Below are positions 11,121-22,924 of a stretch of DNA of 64,000 nt, piece after piece. The notes under the pieces were generated by a model that saw nothing but the letters and a program-made list of their open reading frames with translations, had not been told where the DNA came from and did no database searches. The translations under genes and the position numbers were made by a program. Source of the stretch: Chara braunii (Eukaryota; Streptophyta; Charophyceae; Charales; Characeae); the NCBI GenBank assembly GCA_003427395.1, contig BFEA01000013.1:2298264-2362263 (forward strand), given 5' to 3'. Each line of letters begins with the position of its first letter. Position 1 is the stretch's first letter.

Positions 11121-11443
11121 TTAGGGTCACAGCTCGTTGAGATGGCCTTCAGTCCAGTCGAAGAATTGTGGGCTGCATCCTGTTCAGGGAACCCTAGCAA
11201 GATGTAGAACCAAGTATTGCATACTGTTTTGAAAGTGTCTCTGCTACTTCCGTTCTCTCTTCTTGTCTGTTTGGAGATGTGGTCAAATATTTGAGAGTGT
11301 TGGTAATTTCTCTGCATGATTGGTGTAGATTAGGTAGCAGGTGCTGCAATAAATTTATTTATGTGTGAATATAGCGTTGGGCATTTAACCTAGTTTTGAG
11401 ATTGTTGGTATCATTCCTCTCCTCTCTTCTTGACTGTATGCAG
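11121..11443 (+). other. Probable intron upstream of the helicase exon
   Basis: No domain is visible. The last 40 bases are pyrimidine-rich (CCTCTCCTCTCTTCTTG) and end in CAG at 11441-11443, which fits a splice acceptor for the following exon. Confidence 0.55.
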
Positions 11444-12139
11444 ATGAGGTCCGCCATTCTGAAGCCAAGACCTGAGATGTTCCCGAAGTATGTCGAAGAT
11501 GAGCCACCTGCGTTGCCAGAATGTTTCACACCGGCCTTTACAGCTCATCTCCACAACACATTTAACAGACCTCAGCTGAGTGCAATACAGTGGGCTGCAG
11601 CACACACAGCCGCAGGTGGTTCGAGTAGGTTTGGGAACAAAAGCAATGCTGGTGCTGATCTAAGTACTAGTGGAGGACAGTCGCAGGAACCCTGGCCGTT
11701 CACTCTTGTCCAGGGTCCTCCAGGGACAGGTAAGACACACACTGTCTGGGGAATGCTGAATGTGATACATTTAGTGCATTTTCAGCGCTACTACCAATCT
11801 CTTCTGCGGAAACTTGCACCACAGGCGGTGGCTATGTTAGCCCCAGAAGGTGCTCGGCATAGTGGGAATAGTAAGGGAGCGGATCAGGATGAGGATGGAT
11901 GTGACACCGATGCACCGAGCGGGATTGATGAGTTACTTGAGCAGATGGATTCCAATCTGTTTCGCCTTTTGCCAAAGCTCTGCCCTAAGCCTCGGATGCT
12001 GGTCTGTGCTCCTTCCAACGCTGCAACTGATGAGCTGCTGGCCAGAGTTCTTGAGCGGGGCTTCATTGATGGAGAGATGCAGCAATACAAACCGGATGTT
12101 GCAAGAGTGGGAATGGATGCTCAATCCAAAGCAGCACAG
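11444..12139 (+). CDS. SEN1/UPF1-like superfamily 1 RNA helicase, one internal exon
   Basis: A 696-bp exon of exactly 232 codons, bounded by a pyrimidine tract plus CAG on the left and GTAACT on the right, both phase 0. The translation holds the Q-motif-like region FNRPQLSAIQWAA (about residues 43-55), the Walker A motif GPPGTGKT (residues 91-98, 11714-11737, ATP binding) followed by HTVWGMLNVIHLVHFQ, and motif Ia LVCAPSNAATDELL (from residue 186). The wording resembles the plant SEN1-like helicases related to tRNA-splicing endonuclease positive effector SEN1, as I recall them. These are nuclear SF1 helicases that unwind RNA or RNA:DNA hybrids in transcription termination and RNA processing. 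The DEAA box, motifs III-VI and the N-terminus must lie in other exons, and none is visible here. It could be a live exon with very long introns or a stranded gene fragment; intact splice signals and the clean frame favour a live exon. Confidence 0.85.
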
Positions 12140-12344
12140 GTAACTTTGGTTATATCTCTTTGCCTGTTGCTTTCTTCATTGGATGACTTGTATTGTTGCA
12201 CAGGTTTGTGGTCCATGTGTTGGCTACTAAAAACTTGTACAATGCTGTAGGTGAGCACGATGTATTGTTGTACCGGGCTGCAACAACCCTCGCCCCCATT
12301 TTGTTCACATTGGCCTCTTCTGAGGCCGCGCTTGTAGTGAAACC
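12140..12344 (+). other. Start of the intron after the helicase exon
   Basis: It begins with a GTAACT donor. The frame stays open to 12250, but the added residues (VTLVISLCLLLSSLDD) are hydrophobic and unlike the family, so this is intron read-through. No following exon is recognised up to the LINE at 16440. Confidence 0.6.
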
Positions 12345-12690
12345 CCAGCAGTCAGGCCAGTACAGTTCCTGGCCTTTGTCCTGATTCTGAACCCTGGCTG
12401 GTATATCACTTCGGCCTACGTCGAGGTTGGGGTTCTCGTTTTGGGAGATTCATTGTTCGTTTCGTTCATTCATTCGGTCCGAGATTCCCGTGCTCAGCTG
12501 CTGCCTCCGTGTGTGTCCATCTCTCTCTCACTCTGTCTCATCTTCACCTCCGCATGTGCTCTTTTTGGGAGATTCATTGTTCATTTCGTTCATTCATTCG
12601 GTTGGAGATTCCCGTGCTCAGCTGCTGCCTCCATGTGTGTCCATCTCTCTCTTGTTCTGTCTCATCTTCACCTCCGCATGTGCACCTGGC
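12345..12690 (+). repeat. Left arm of an imperfect long inverted repeat, with a 124-bp tandem duplication
   Basis: The sequence from about 12345 to 12560 (TCAGGCC..GTACAG, TATATCACTT, GGCCTACGTC, GGTTCTCGTTTT, ATTCATTGTTCGTTTCG) reappears reversed at 13785-14040. Inside the arm the unit starting TTTGGGAGATTCATTG is present twice, at 12441 and 12565, with a period of 124 bp. Several short words also resemble the A-family LTR, so the arms may be old LTR pieces in opposite orientations. Confidence 0.7.
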
Positions 12691-12699
12691 ACATGAGTT

Positions 12700-13784
12700 A
12701 CACTGATATGGGAGCAGAGTTTGACTCCCTCCCTCTCTCGCTATCCTGCCGTCACAGGTAGTCATCTCCTAAGCTCCTTCTAGCAGCTGCACCTGGTCTG
12801 TGAATGTGACCTGGTACTCTCATCATCCAAGCTGGCAACTTGCTCCAGTTTCAGACTCCCAGGGGGTGACATCGCAGCGACATCTCCTTCGACATCCAAG
12901 CGCTGACGCATCAGCAGGTTGAACATCGGCAACGCATCGTGCTGCCACATCGCTGCCCGACTGCTCGTCGCTCCCAACGATTGATGGTCTGGGGAGATGT
13001 CTGGATCGCAGTGAACCCGACTGTGCTGGGTGTCATACTGCATCCCCACACCGCGTCCCGATCCCGATTCCGCACTCCATACCCACTTCCCCTGTCTCCT
13101 TGATTCCTCCTTCCTTCATCTTACCTCGACAATTCCCACAGCGCCTTCTCCCTATTTCTTCCGTTTCCACTTTCTCTCCCAGTTCCGCCTGCCTCCCCTG
13201 ATTCTTCCTCCCTTGATCTCAGCCTCCACCTAATGAGATCCCGCTACCTTCCCTCCTTGCTCCCAATCTCCCACTTCCCCCTTTCGATTCACGTTTCCCA
13301 ACTGCACCCCGATTCTTCCCAACTTCGCTTCACCTGCGTCCTCCCACCACTCTTTTCCTCCCATCTCCACTACCATACGATGTTCCACCTGCTTTCCCGC
13401 TCTCCGCCAACTTCGACTCCCTCCACGGTTGTACCCCCTTTCTAGAGCCGTTCATCTCTGCTGCTCACGTGCGCAGGCACTCGCCTGCCTGATCGGACCA
13501 GATCTTGACCTCTTTTCCTTTCCCCCGGCTTCTGCCTTGCCACCGCTTCCACTCGACACTTCTTCACCCCGCTGCCTCCATTCGCTCTTCTTCCCACTCC
13601 CGCTTGATCCCCTTCGCTGCACTCCCGCTTGTGATTTCCCCCTCGCCCCGTCTTCCCGCTTGAATCCCGTCCCCGTTTTCCTTCACCCCCGTTGCTACCC
13701 CGTTCCCCTCCTCCCACCACCATCTCCAATCACCTTGCTTCCACCCGCCTCCTACTCCTTGATTGTTCGTTCCATTCATCCCAG
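12700..13784. other. Spacer between inverted arms, strongly pyrimidine-rich from 13040
   Basis: From about 13040 to 13780 the + strand is mostly C and T, with TTCCC/CTCCC words. Open frames on both strands (up to 124 aa) are Pro/Ser/Leu- or Gly/Arg/Glu-rich by-products of the composition. The segment 12780-13040 is of ordinary composition and I recognise nothing in it. Confidence 0.7.
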
Positions 13785-14135
13785 TGTGCACGTGCGGATA
13801 TGAAGATGAGAGAGAGGAGTGAGAGAGATGGACACACACAGAGGCAGCCGCTGGACTTGGGAATGTCGGACCGTATGAATGAATGAAACGAACAATGAAT
13901 GCCCCCTAAAAAGAGAACCTGGCCTAGACCTAGGCCAAAATGATATATTGGCTTGGGCCCATGCACCGGGCAAACCAATGGTGCCGGACCAGGGTCAGGC
14001 CTACGGCCTGTAACTAGAACGGCCTGACTGCCGGGACTGCCGGGTTTTTGCTATGCTGCTGCATTTTTCAGGTGCCAGTCTTCAGTTAGGGTGGGCAGGC
14101 CCCCTTTCTGCCATTGCCGCGGTCCGGAGTCCTCG
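13785..14135 (-). repeat. Right arm of the inverted repeat, continuing into an A-family LTR-like fragment
   Basis: 13785-13937 is the reverse complement of the left-arm unit (GCACGTGCGGAT, GAATGAATGAAACGAACAATGAATG). It continues to about 14135 with TCAGTTAGGGTGGGCAGGCC and ends near CCTCGC, which matches the start of the A-family LTR read on the - strand. It may be a truncated solo LTR. Confidence 0.6.
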
Positions 14136-16439
14136 CGACTATTGTGTTGAATTTCAATGCAAACAAATTTTGGCTTACTTTCACTGCAGAATTCCTCATG
14201 GAATCAAAGACCATAAAGGGAAAAATAAACCAAACTAAGGGAAAAAGGAAATCAAACTAAGGCACCACTTTTTGAGCCTCTTTAAGCCCAATTCATACCA
14301 CCATTCCTCCCTTGGAATGGGAAAAATAGCCCAGACTTAGGCGGCTTTCGTTGGGTTCAGGAAAGCCCCACCGGCAAAAAAACAAAAAACAAAAAAATCC
14401 CAGAGTTTTAGATGCCTGGGGACCCTGCAAGGGCAGATGACTGCACGTGTTCACAACCTAGCATGCGCTGGGTGAAGCATAATTGCCATTCATGTGTGAG
14501 ACCTGAGAAATTCGCTCCTGTGCATTGAGAACCTGCATGGGTTGAGGTTGTCCCTGCTTAACCGAATTGCTGTCTTCGTTGTCTTTCCAGGTGACTGCCT
14601 TCGCTGTTCCGAATTGTCTTGTTGTTTCTGAAATTTTGCACCCAATCGGTGTTGAATTGGTGATGATGTACTTGTTCTTGTGGTGCAGTTAGCCATATAT
14701 CAGGCAGCGAGAGCTCACCCGTGCAGGATGTGAGGGCAGGGCCCTTGCCCCCAGCGCTGCGTCTCTCAGAAGGGTCTGCCGTTGCCGGACACAGAGATCA
14801 GGGGGAGAGCAAAGGACTGGCCATAGGATCGCAGGACTAGAGCCAGGACGCAGCCCCATGTGAGGACGTTCCCAAGCAATTGGTACTTGCCTCTGGGCAT
14901 GGCGGCATGCAGCCCCTCCCACACAGCAATCCGAGAGACAGAAGCATCACCTACCGCTCAGTCCCTCTGAACTCTCGCCATCTGAGCAGCTCCCACAGGC
15001 GGCGGAGCCTCAGGGGGTGAACGGGGAACTGGTCCTAGAGTGGCAGGGGAAGAGCCAGGACCGGGCCTCGGGCCACGTTCAGCCCCTGCCAACACAGCAA
15101 CCCGAGACACAAGAGCTCCACTCATTGCAGGGTCGTCCCGCCCCCCTGCCATCTGAACAGCTTTCAGCCTGTGGCAGATTTGACTGAGGACCTGCCTCTT
15201 AAAGTCATAGCCAAAGGCACGTAGCCAGTTAGAGGACAATGGGGCCAGCACAAAACAATGCAACAGATCCTGTGTTTTGAATATCTGCACCAGATTGCAA
15301 AGGGTCTGAAAAGCATGCTACAGGCGGGAGTCCGTCTTCTTATTAGACCGCAGCACCTTCAGGACTCACAATCGCTGATCCAAGGATTCCTGAATTTGCA
15401 GCACCACCCACCGCTCAAAAAGGAGGGCCCCAATGCCTACCTGCACCTTCCCCTCAGAATAGCAGTCCGCTTAAAAAAGGCAGTGAACTGGACGATGACA
15501 CAATGACGTGCCGGGGGAAGGAATAGACAGACTCAACAACGATAGTCTGAGGGCTGTGCCCTGTTTACAGGAATGATACTACAGGCAGCACAGTGGGGGC
15601 GGGGGAGTCTTCACTTCGGGCCATCCTTGAGGCCCCACCGCAGCCCAATTCAAGCTCAACATCACATACCTCTACATATGCCAGTAGGCAGGAGCTGGAC
15701 CTCCAAAGACGGCATCTTGAATTGACAGGTTAGTACGGCACGCCTTAGTATCGACAGATGGTGCAGGAGCAGAATTAGGCCGGAAAAGAGCTGGGAGACA
15801 CCATTCACTTGCAACATTGCACAGCAGGAAATCCAAGTTCAATGGGAAACCGTGGGCCAGCTCTAGTTCCGGGACCACCAATAACTTCAACAAGAGCGAG
15901 TCACGATGTGGAACAACACACAGCTGAACTCATAGCACAGGAATACCAGCACCTGCAATTACAACAAGTCAGCTACTGGGGGATGCAACAGCAGGAGCTG
16001 TAGGAGCTGTATAGGCAATCACAAAGACTGCCTTTTGAATAAACACTGCAAATTCAAAACGATCAGGAGCAGTCGCTCAATCCCCCCACCTAACGCAGCT
16101 GGGGCCAGGGGCACCGCTGCAGTCAGACCCGCCAACAGTAGGCAACAGACCCGGTGCTGGACCAGGACATGACCCAGGCGCCGCAAGAAGAGGTACTGGG
16201 TCCTGTCCATTCCGGAGTTTGTAGGCAACTGCCGGACTCAGTCCCATCTGGCATTGAGTATCCACCCAGCATGGGACCCCCACATGGATTTGGTTGGGTG
16301 CGCTTGGGGATGCAGAAGAAAACTAATCTGATAACTGACTCGCACCAACCACCACATCCTCACGATGGTGCAGGTGGCCACCCGGCTATGGATTACGAGA
16401 TGTCCATGTCTTCCCAGTATGAGGGCCTGGAAGGAAATG
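14136..16439. other. No gene recognised; imperfect duplication and Pro/Gln-rich frames
   Basis: The block at about 14700-14940 resembles 14940-15170 (GGAGAG..AAGGACTGG / CAGCCCCTCCC..ACACAGCAA / CCGAGA.ACA), an imperfect duplication of roughly 230 bp. From 15250 to 16440 short frames on + are Gln- and Pro-rich (for example 15809-16003 and 16154-16510) and could be decayed sequence upstream of the LINE RT. I see no endonuclease motif. Confidence 0.5.
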
Positions 16440-18080
16440 ACCCCAATGCCGAGCTTGGCTACTCGTCGAATTCGAACAAGCATACGACCACGTCAATTGG
16501 GACTATCTAGACTGCTGTCTCCACAAAATGAATTTTGGGGTGGCTTTTCGGTCTTGGATGTCCATAATGTCAAGTCGACAACACAAATGTCATGGTTAAC
16601 GACATCTATCACAACCGTTCGATCTATAGAGATCGGTCGGATGGGTGGATCCGTTCACCCCTCTCCTTTTCGTGCTGGGGATGGAAGACCTGGCATCCAT
16701 GACGGGGGCTAACCCCGAAATACAGCGCGTAGACATTCTGAAACTGGTGACATGAAGGTTAATTGGGGGACTAATACATAAGGATGGTGGTTGAGTCGTG
16801 AGGGGCTCAACCCTTAGAAACACCCCCTGTGAACTGTCGCACCCAAGAGGAGGGGATCAAAATCCTAGGGATCAGGCTCACAGTTTTTTGTCCCCCCAAC
16901 ATGGCCAAGAACTAGTAGGTCAGGCACTCGAAATCAAGAATGCAGTGCTTGCCACAATATGGTATAGGCCAGCATTCTGGGAAATCTCCAGGATGCAGTT
17001 GGTGGAGCTCAGAACCACAGTATCCACCTACCTGTGGGAGAATGACCGTGAGCAGGTCAAGTGCATTAAAAGGGTGGCCTCGACATCCCCCACGCAGCCT
17101 AAAAAGGTTGGAGGGTTGGGCATCCTGGACCCTGGAGATAAGATTAAAGCGCTAATCTTCAAGGTGATCATTCGCTTGCTGCTGGCAATAGACATTCCGT
17201 GGCTGCCACTGGTATATATACAATTGGCCCCCCTTCCCCTCCAGAATGCGTGGTCCACCCCTTGCGCTGGCTGACTAACTCGGCCTAGACAATACCAGGT
17301 CCATCAAGACATAGGAGAGATGAGTCTGAGGCCAACAAAGTCAGGTGGGACCTCAAAAGAGACCCCCTTTGGGCAAACATGCTTACCTCTGGAGGGATAT
17401 GGGGGCCACCAAAAAGCCGCCCGACTCCTAGATGGCAAGCCGTCTGGCGGCAACCACTGTTCGGAAACCCAGACATATGAGATGACATTGAACAACCTTT
17501 CTCAGTGACAGCTGCCTGCCACTGATTGACATGGGAGAGTAAGGGCCTCTTCGTGGTCAAGGACTTGTGGGACATCCAATGGGGCACTTGGAAAATGATC
17601 CGTCAGCTGCAACCATGACTCTCTCATATAAGGAACTGTCAGGAGAAAATGGATCAGATCCAAGCGGCGATCCCCCTACAGTGGATTTCTGCCCTCAAAA
17701 GAGGGCCCACTATGCAGGAAAATGATTGGGTCACAAGGGTCGACAGCCTGCCTCTTCTTATTGTTGTGTACAGGATCACAAGCACAACAGAAAATGGCCT
17801 GCGGTTGCAGGCAAATGAGCCGGCGGTGCTAGGAGCGAGATGGACCTGTCAGGACTTGGATTCCACGTGCCCCGAGGATAGTCGCATCAGGATTAGAGTA
17901 GTGGGAGAGGATGACCCGGCTGTCCACTCCGATTTGTACGCTGCCTTTCGATCCACAAGCGTGGGAGTGGCCTGGGCAGAAGCCCATCCCCATTTGGAAA
18001 AGAAGGATACTGCCGTGCAAACCGCCCACACTCGTCCAGTCCTATATGCAGTCAGAAAAGTGTCAGTCCATGAATGTTGA
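16440..18080 (+). pseudogene. LINE (non-LTR retrotransposon) reverse transcriptase remnant
   Basis: At 16459-16512 one frame reads LLVEFEQAYDHVNWDYL, the hallmark (D)FEKAYD-VxWxxL block of LINE RTs. It is followed after stops by a RSV-x-W-x-DPFTPLLFVL segment near 16620-16690, the equivalent of RQGDPLSPLLF. Further on come EEGIKILGI (about 16845), the QPKKVGGLGILD block in 16798-17274, a WRQPLFGNPDI segment (about 17447-17480), and KGLFVVKDLWDI (about 17540-17575), which correspond in order to the RT thumb and C-terminal region of plant LINEs. Frameshifts and stops are frequent, and no YADD catalytic box or endonuclease domain is seen. It is an old 5'-truncated copy. Confidence 0.85.
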
Positions 18081-18209
18081 CTTCTGCCTGCATCAGATGT
18101 AAAGTCCTTAGTCGAATGGCATATTCCAATTTTGATTAGAGCAACGAAAGCAGACTGCATTTGTGGTTTCTGAAATCCGCTCCGGTTCTATTTTTATTTT
18201 TTGTCCTTC

Positions 18210-19213
18210 TGCAACTAAAATGAGCAATAGCGAGATGGCAATATCCAGAATGCACAATCACATTGAAAGCCAGAAAGTATCACAGTGTCCAGAAAGCAGC
18301 ATTGCACCAATATGACACCAATGGAGAATCGTAACACTGAAAACCAATGTCAATGAGAGCTTGCTCTCGCCACCACCAACATGAGAGTCCAGGACCTTCT
18401 CCCTACTTGGCGCTCGGCGCCCAGCCTACTTCGTACACAGCTACTTTGTGCCTACTAATTGACAATGCAACTGTTGATGTCAGCAGCCGACGAAGTACTT
18501 GAAGATGTCGCCTAGATGCAGACCATCGCGAATACCAGGTATGTGCCCTCACATGATCATCATCATCATCATCATCCTTCTCCCTTTCCCTCGTCTTGCA
18601 CCCACGTCTTCCCTCTGTACACCCGAAGACCACCTCTGCGCCTCACTGTAGTCCAAGCCCCAGCCAGCTACGGAGGCTGGGCTATGGTGCTGCCCTCAGC
18701 AGTGCCCTGCTTGTTGCACGACCGCACACGCGCCACTTTGCCCTTAGCTCACAGCAGCACGCGAGCCAATGCTCCGGCAGCGCTGGGGCACAAACTGGCA
18801 AGTGCCTGAATGAGCCCCCAGGCAGCAAGCTCTTTCCTATATGGAAAGAGTCTGCCTGCCCCGGCGGCCTGGCTGGGCTGGGCCTCTGCCCAGAAGCTTC
18901 CGGTAGGCCCCAGGAGGCTGTGCCTCTGTTGCAGCTGCTGGGCCTTGTTCGGTTGGGCCTCCCAACTGTTTGTGTATGAAGCTGCGATTCTGGCCCGGGG
19001 CCTGCATTTCAGGAAAGGCCTGGAAGGCCGTGGAATATTTTTGCTGCTCGGCCTGTGTTTCCCTTAAGCAACTGGCGCATCACAACTGCCTGGACCCCAA
19101 ATACGAAATTGACAGCAATGGGCGTCTTGAGATTTGTTAGGCCTGCCTTCACTTTGGGCGGGCACATCTGTAACAGGGGCCCCATAGGCCTGCCGAGGAC
19201 CCAGATCCTCGTA
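18210..19213 (-). repeat. A2 3' LTR
   Basis: Read on the - strand it starts TACGAGGATCTGG after the polypurine tract, carries the CGCCCAAAGTGAAGGCAGGC block of the A family, and ends near TTTAGTTGCA (18210) with a GAGCAATAGCGA-like tail corresponding to the A1 LTR end. Within it is an ATC microsatellite at about 18553-18576. Its start is TA rather than TG, a likely point mutation. Confidence 0.85.
18553..18577. repeat. (ATC)n microsatellite
   Basis: A short run of ATC/CAT units inside the A2 LTR. The A1 LTR has no such run. Confidence 0.9.
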
Positions 19214-19234
19214 TTCCCTCCTCGTAGAAGTCTT

Positions 19235-20600
19235 CTAATCTGCAGGCATCTTTCTCTCGAGTTCTCTTTCATAGCCCGCAATCACTTGAGGTGCTGTTCG
19301 CTGGAGTTCTTCTCTAGTGAACCACCGATCTTTGCTGGGATCAAGATGGTGTCTGAATCTGACATGATGTGGCATTCTTGGCTTGGGAGGATGGCCTCTG
19401 CCCGGCGGTTTAGGCACTGGCATCATTCAATGGTCCACGATTCCGTCGATGTCGACTTCACCATCCATGGTTGGGGCCAGCATTGACCGTTTGGAGGGAA
19501 ACTGTGCAGTCTCTGTGAAAGGTGCCAGCTTTGAGGCATGAAAAACTGGGTATGTGCGTAAGTGAGGTGGGATGCGAATCACATAGGAAGGTCCGTCTAT
19601 CTGATCCCCAACTATGTCTAGGACCTCCCAAGGACCGAAATACTGTGGCATCAATTTGCGAGATATGCCCAGTTCTTGACCCAGTTCAGATGCTTTGACC
19701 CATACTCTATCACGTACCTGAAAGTTAGAGGGCCGTCTATGCTTATTCTCAAATGCGACCATCGCATCTTGAGATTTTCTAATACGCTCGACGGCCTGCT
19801 GCAGCATCTGCGCATGCTTGACAGCAAACTCTATTCTGCGAGGTGCTGCAGTGGGCTGTTATTCAGGTAGCAAGAAATCAAGTGCTGTTCTGGGCTCCCA
19901 ACCAAGATGCAATTGGTTGGGAGTCGTACCGGTAGTACTATGCACAGCGTTGTTGTACAGGCTGGCGATGAGAGGTAACTTCCCGTCCCAGTCATCCTGA
20001 CTTGGCTTAATATAATGCCGAAGCAGGTGCTGTACGACTCAGTTCATCTGTTCTGCCTGGCCATTTGACTCAGGGTGGTTCCCTGATGTCATTTGCAGCT
20101 TGGTGCCTATCTGCTCAGCTGTTGACTGCCACAGTTTGTTGGTAAATCTTATATCCCTACCACGTACTATAAACGTAGGGAGTCCAAAATCGCGTACCCA
20201 GTTATCCAGAAATAGTTTGATGACGTTGTCAGTTTTAGCAGTTTCCGACATAGCGATAAGTCTTGCATACTTGGAAAAGCGGTCCACTATAACAAAGATG
20301 TCTCTTGCCAGCCCTGCTTGTCACAAGAGCATCCATGAAGTCCATGGACACACTCTAACCAGGACCTTTAGGAATCGGCAAGGGCTTGAGAAGCCCAAGC
20401 GGAGCCTGAGTCCTAGGTTTGTCTTGTTGGCAAGCCTGGCAAGTTTCAACGTATCTCTTGGCATCTTGCATCATAGAAGGCCACCAGAATCTCTGCACTA
20501 AGTTGGCTGAATTCTTCTTATAACCGAAATGGCCAGTTGCATCATGTCTTTCTCCTAAAAACAAACTACGAAGAGACTCTCTGTCTGGGGGACATATTTT
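19235..20600 (-). pseudogene. int: A2 integrase and chromo-like tail
   Basis: The C-terminal pieces at 19427-19807 and 19235-19426 are in one frame separated by a single TGA, and match the A1 tail (GPWEVLDIVG, YPVFHASKLAPF, RVRF-type chromo-like block, DRWFTREEL). The catalytic core at 20039-20287 shows FSKYARLIAM and GNHPESNGQAEQMN with the Glu retained. At the position of the second catalytic Asp, A1 has SDRD but A2 reads RGRD, so that Asp is replaced by Gly. The zinc finger is in 20355-20600 (HDATGH, CQACQ). Several frame changes separate the pieces. It is inactive. Confidence 0.85.
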
Positions 20601-22073
20601 TTTACTCCCCGCCTTCTCGAGAAACAGCAAGCCATCAACCATCTTAAATTCGGCGGAAGTTACTTTGTCTTTCGCTTGAAATCTATGAATGATCTCATAC
20701 ATAACTGAATATTGTTGATAAGCTTCCACCAAGGACCGAGTTACTTCGTTTGATATACCAAACTCAGTCACTAGCGCGCCCAGATAATCTGCCCTTCGCG
20801 ATAGTGCATCAGTCACTTTGTTGTACTCCCTCTTGATTGGATCAAGTTGATAGTCATACATGTCTATCACTTGAATCCAGCGTTTGAGTGCGTCAAAGAG
20901 TACAGGCTATGTCTTGATCCAGCACAAAGTCTCATGGTCAGATCTCAAGTAGAAGAATCTGCCTAGGAGATAGTGTCTCCAATGGACCAGCGCTTTGTAG
21001 AGGGCATAGAGCCCACACTCATACCCGGACTTTGCTAACTTCTGAGATGGCATCTTCTTACTCATGTACTCGATGGGCCTCAACTTTTTCCCCTCCTTTT
21101 GTGCAAGGACCGCGCCTATGCCATATTGGTTGGCATCTGTGGTCACGATAAAGGGTTGCTCAGGATCTGGAAGGTTGAGTACTTCATAGTTTGTCAGAGC
21201 ATACTTCAATTTCTTGAAGCTTGCTTCCCAAGGGGTGTTAAGGCGAGTAAGATCCGTTAGTGGGGAAGCTATAGTACTACAGTTTTTAACGAACGAACGA
21301 TAGTAGCCCGTCGTCCGCAAAAACGATCGGACCTCCGTAACAATTTGAGGTATGGCCAAGTCTCGTATGTTGGCCACTTTGGCATCGTCTGGCCTTAACG
21401 CATCCGTTGAAATTTCATGACCCAAGTATGAGATCTTGGTGCGACCGAACTTGCATTTCTCCAAGTTTACCTTGTACAGGTGTTGTCTTAAGAGACCTAA
21501 CATTGTTCTCAAGTGCTCAGCGTGCTCCTCTACAGTCTTACTACATCTAAGAATATCGTCGAGGTACATGACGATAAACTTGTCTAAGTAATCATGAAAA
21601 ATCCTATTCGTTGTGTGCTGGAATGCTCCAGAGGCATTGCATAGGCCAACGAGCATCACCACAAACTCGTACAGACCGTACCTGGTGTGGAAAGCGATTT
21701 TCTGTTGATGCTCAGGTCTAATAGCAATTTGATGGTATCCGAACTTTAGATCTATCTTAGTAAAGTACCGGCATCGCTACACTCGATCCAGTGGGTCGTC
21801 AATGTGGGGCAGGGGCTCTGCGTCCTTTACGGTGATGGCATTGAGGCCCGTATAGTCAATGCACATCCTTAAGGTACCTCCCTTCTTAGGAACAAATAGG
21901 ACTGGAGCACTGTAAGGGGAGGTACTTGGTCGAATCCATCCCTTCTCTGTGAGCTCTTTGAGCTGGCGGCAAAGCTCATCCAACTCTGAAGGAGATATCC
22001 TATAGATCCGTCCTCTAGGTACTTCGCTACCAGGGACGACTTCTACTGCGTGGACAACCTCCCTTTCCACCAC
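20601..22073 (-). pseudogene. pol: A2 reverse transcriptase-RNase H
   Basis: 21777-22073 holds the entry motif SELDELCRQLKELTEKGWI, SAPVLFVPKK and RMCIDYTGLN. 20907-21662 holds the palm from VMLVGLCNASGAFQ (A1 has VMPFGLCNAPGTFQ), the catalytic YLDD inside FIVMYLDDIL, the connection SYLGHEIS, and the RNase H start IVTTDANQYGIGAVL through HWRHYLLGRFF. 20601-20870 continues with YNKVTDALSRR. The RT core keeps its aspartates but has lost the PFG proline-phenylalanine and is broken near 21780. Confidence 0.88.
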
Positions 22074-22085
22074 ATCAGTGGGATC

Positions 22086-22924
22086 CTATAAAATGTCTAA
22101 ATACTGTGCGACGACTGCTTCTATCTCTGGGGGTGATTTTACGACCTTCCCTTTCTCAGATACAAAGACTAAGTACATGCCTTCCTCGCGATTCTGTTTA
22201 TAGTAGTTATTGAAAGAGGAGGCACACATGCACCCGTAGTTTTCCACTAGACTGCTAGCTTTAAACTCCTGCAGTCTAACGGCTTCACCGTTGGGCACCT
22301 TGTGGATCATCACCTTCCTATCCTAATCGAATTGAGGTTGAGCAACCTCGAGGTAGTACATACCTAGCAGCATGTCGAATGACAGTTCGTTGCTGACAAG
22401 GAACGAGATTTTATGTCTCAGTTCCCCTCCTCCATAGGAGAAGGTGCAGACTATGTCCTGGAGATAGTCTTGTACAACCATGCGGTGCTTGTTGGCTACC
22501 GTTGATGCTACGGATCTACTGAGCCGCTGCACTTGGTCTCCTAAGCGCAGCCTATCCACACAAGCCCGACTGATGAAAGTTCCGTGTAGAGCCTATGTCT
22601 GGGAAGGCAAACCACTTTGCGGTCACCTACATCAACCTCTACCACGAAATGTTCACTTCTAGGACCTTTGCTTATCATCGCTCAAGAGTCTCTTGGGTAC
22701 TTCCCTGACCACTCAGTCTGTAACTCTTCTAGGGACTCAGTCACATCTCTCGAACAAAGCGTTGGTGGTTCTGAATGTGTCTGCGGGGCGATGGATGGAT
22801 CACTAGCCTTGGCCAACGCTTGAAGTGGGGAAGGCAACGTTACCACTTCAACACGAGTAAGAGCGGCTAACATTCCTACAGCCCGAGGTGTTTCCTTGCG
22901 AAGTGCTCGCAGAGGCACCGCCAT
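22086..22924 (-). pseudogene. pro: A2 protease region
   Basis: The acidic lead-in at 22682-22924 (SLEELQTEWSGKYP) matches A1. The active site near 22575-22600 reads D-I-G-S-T-R-N-F, an intact D-x-G-S motif. 22323-22559 continues with MLLGMYYLEVAQPQFD and stops at a TAG where A1 has Trp, a G-to-A change. 22086-22313 is the linker to RT. The frame between the active site and 22559 is broken. Confidence 0.75.

Noticed and set aside
12140-12250. Extension of the helicase coding region past 12139
   Set aside because: A good GT donor lies at 12140, and the following residues are hydrophobic and unlike the family.
13030-13839. Several frames of 60-124 aa on both strands
   Set aside because: Pyrimidine-rich composition suppresses stops; the translations are low-complexity.
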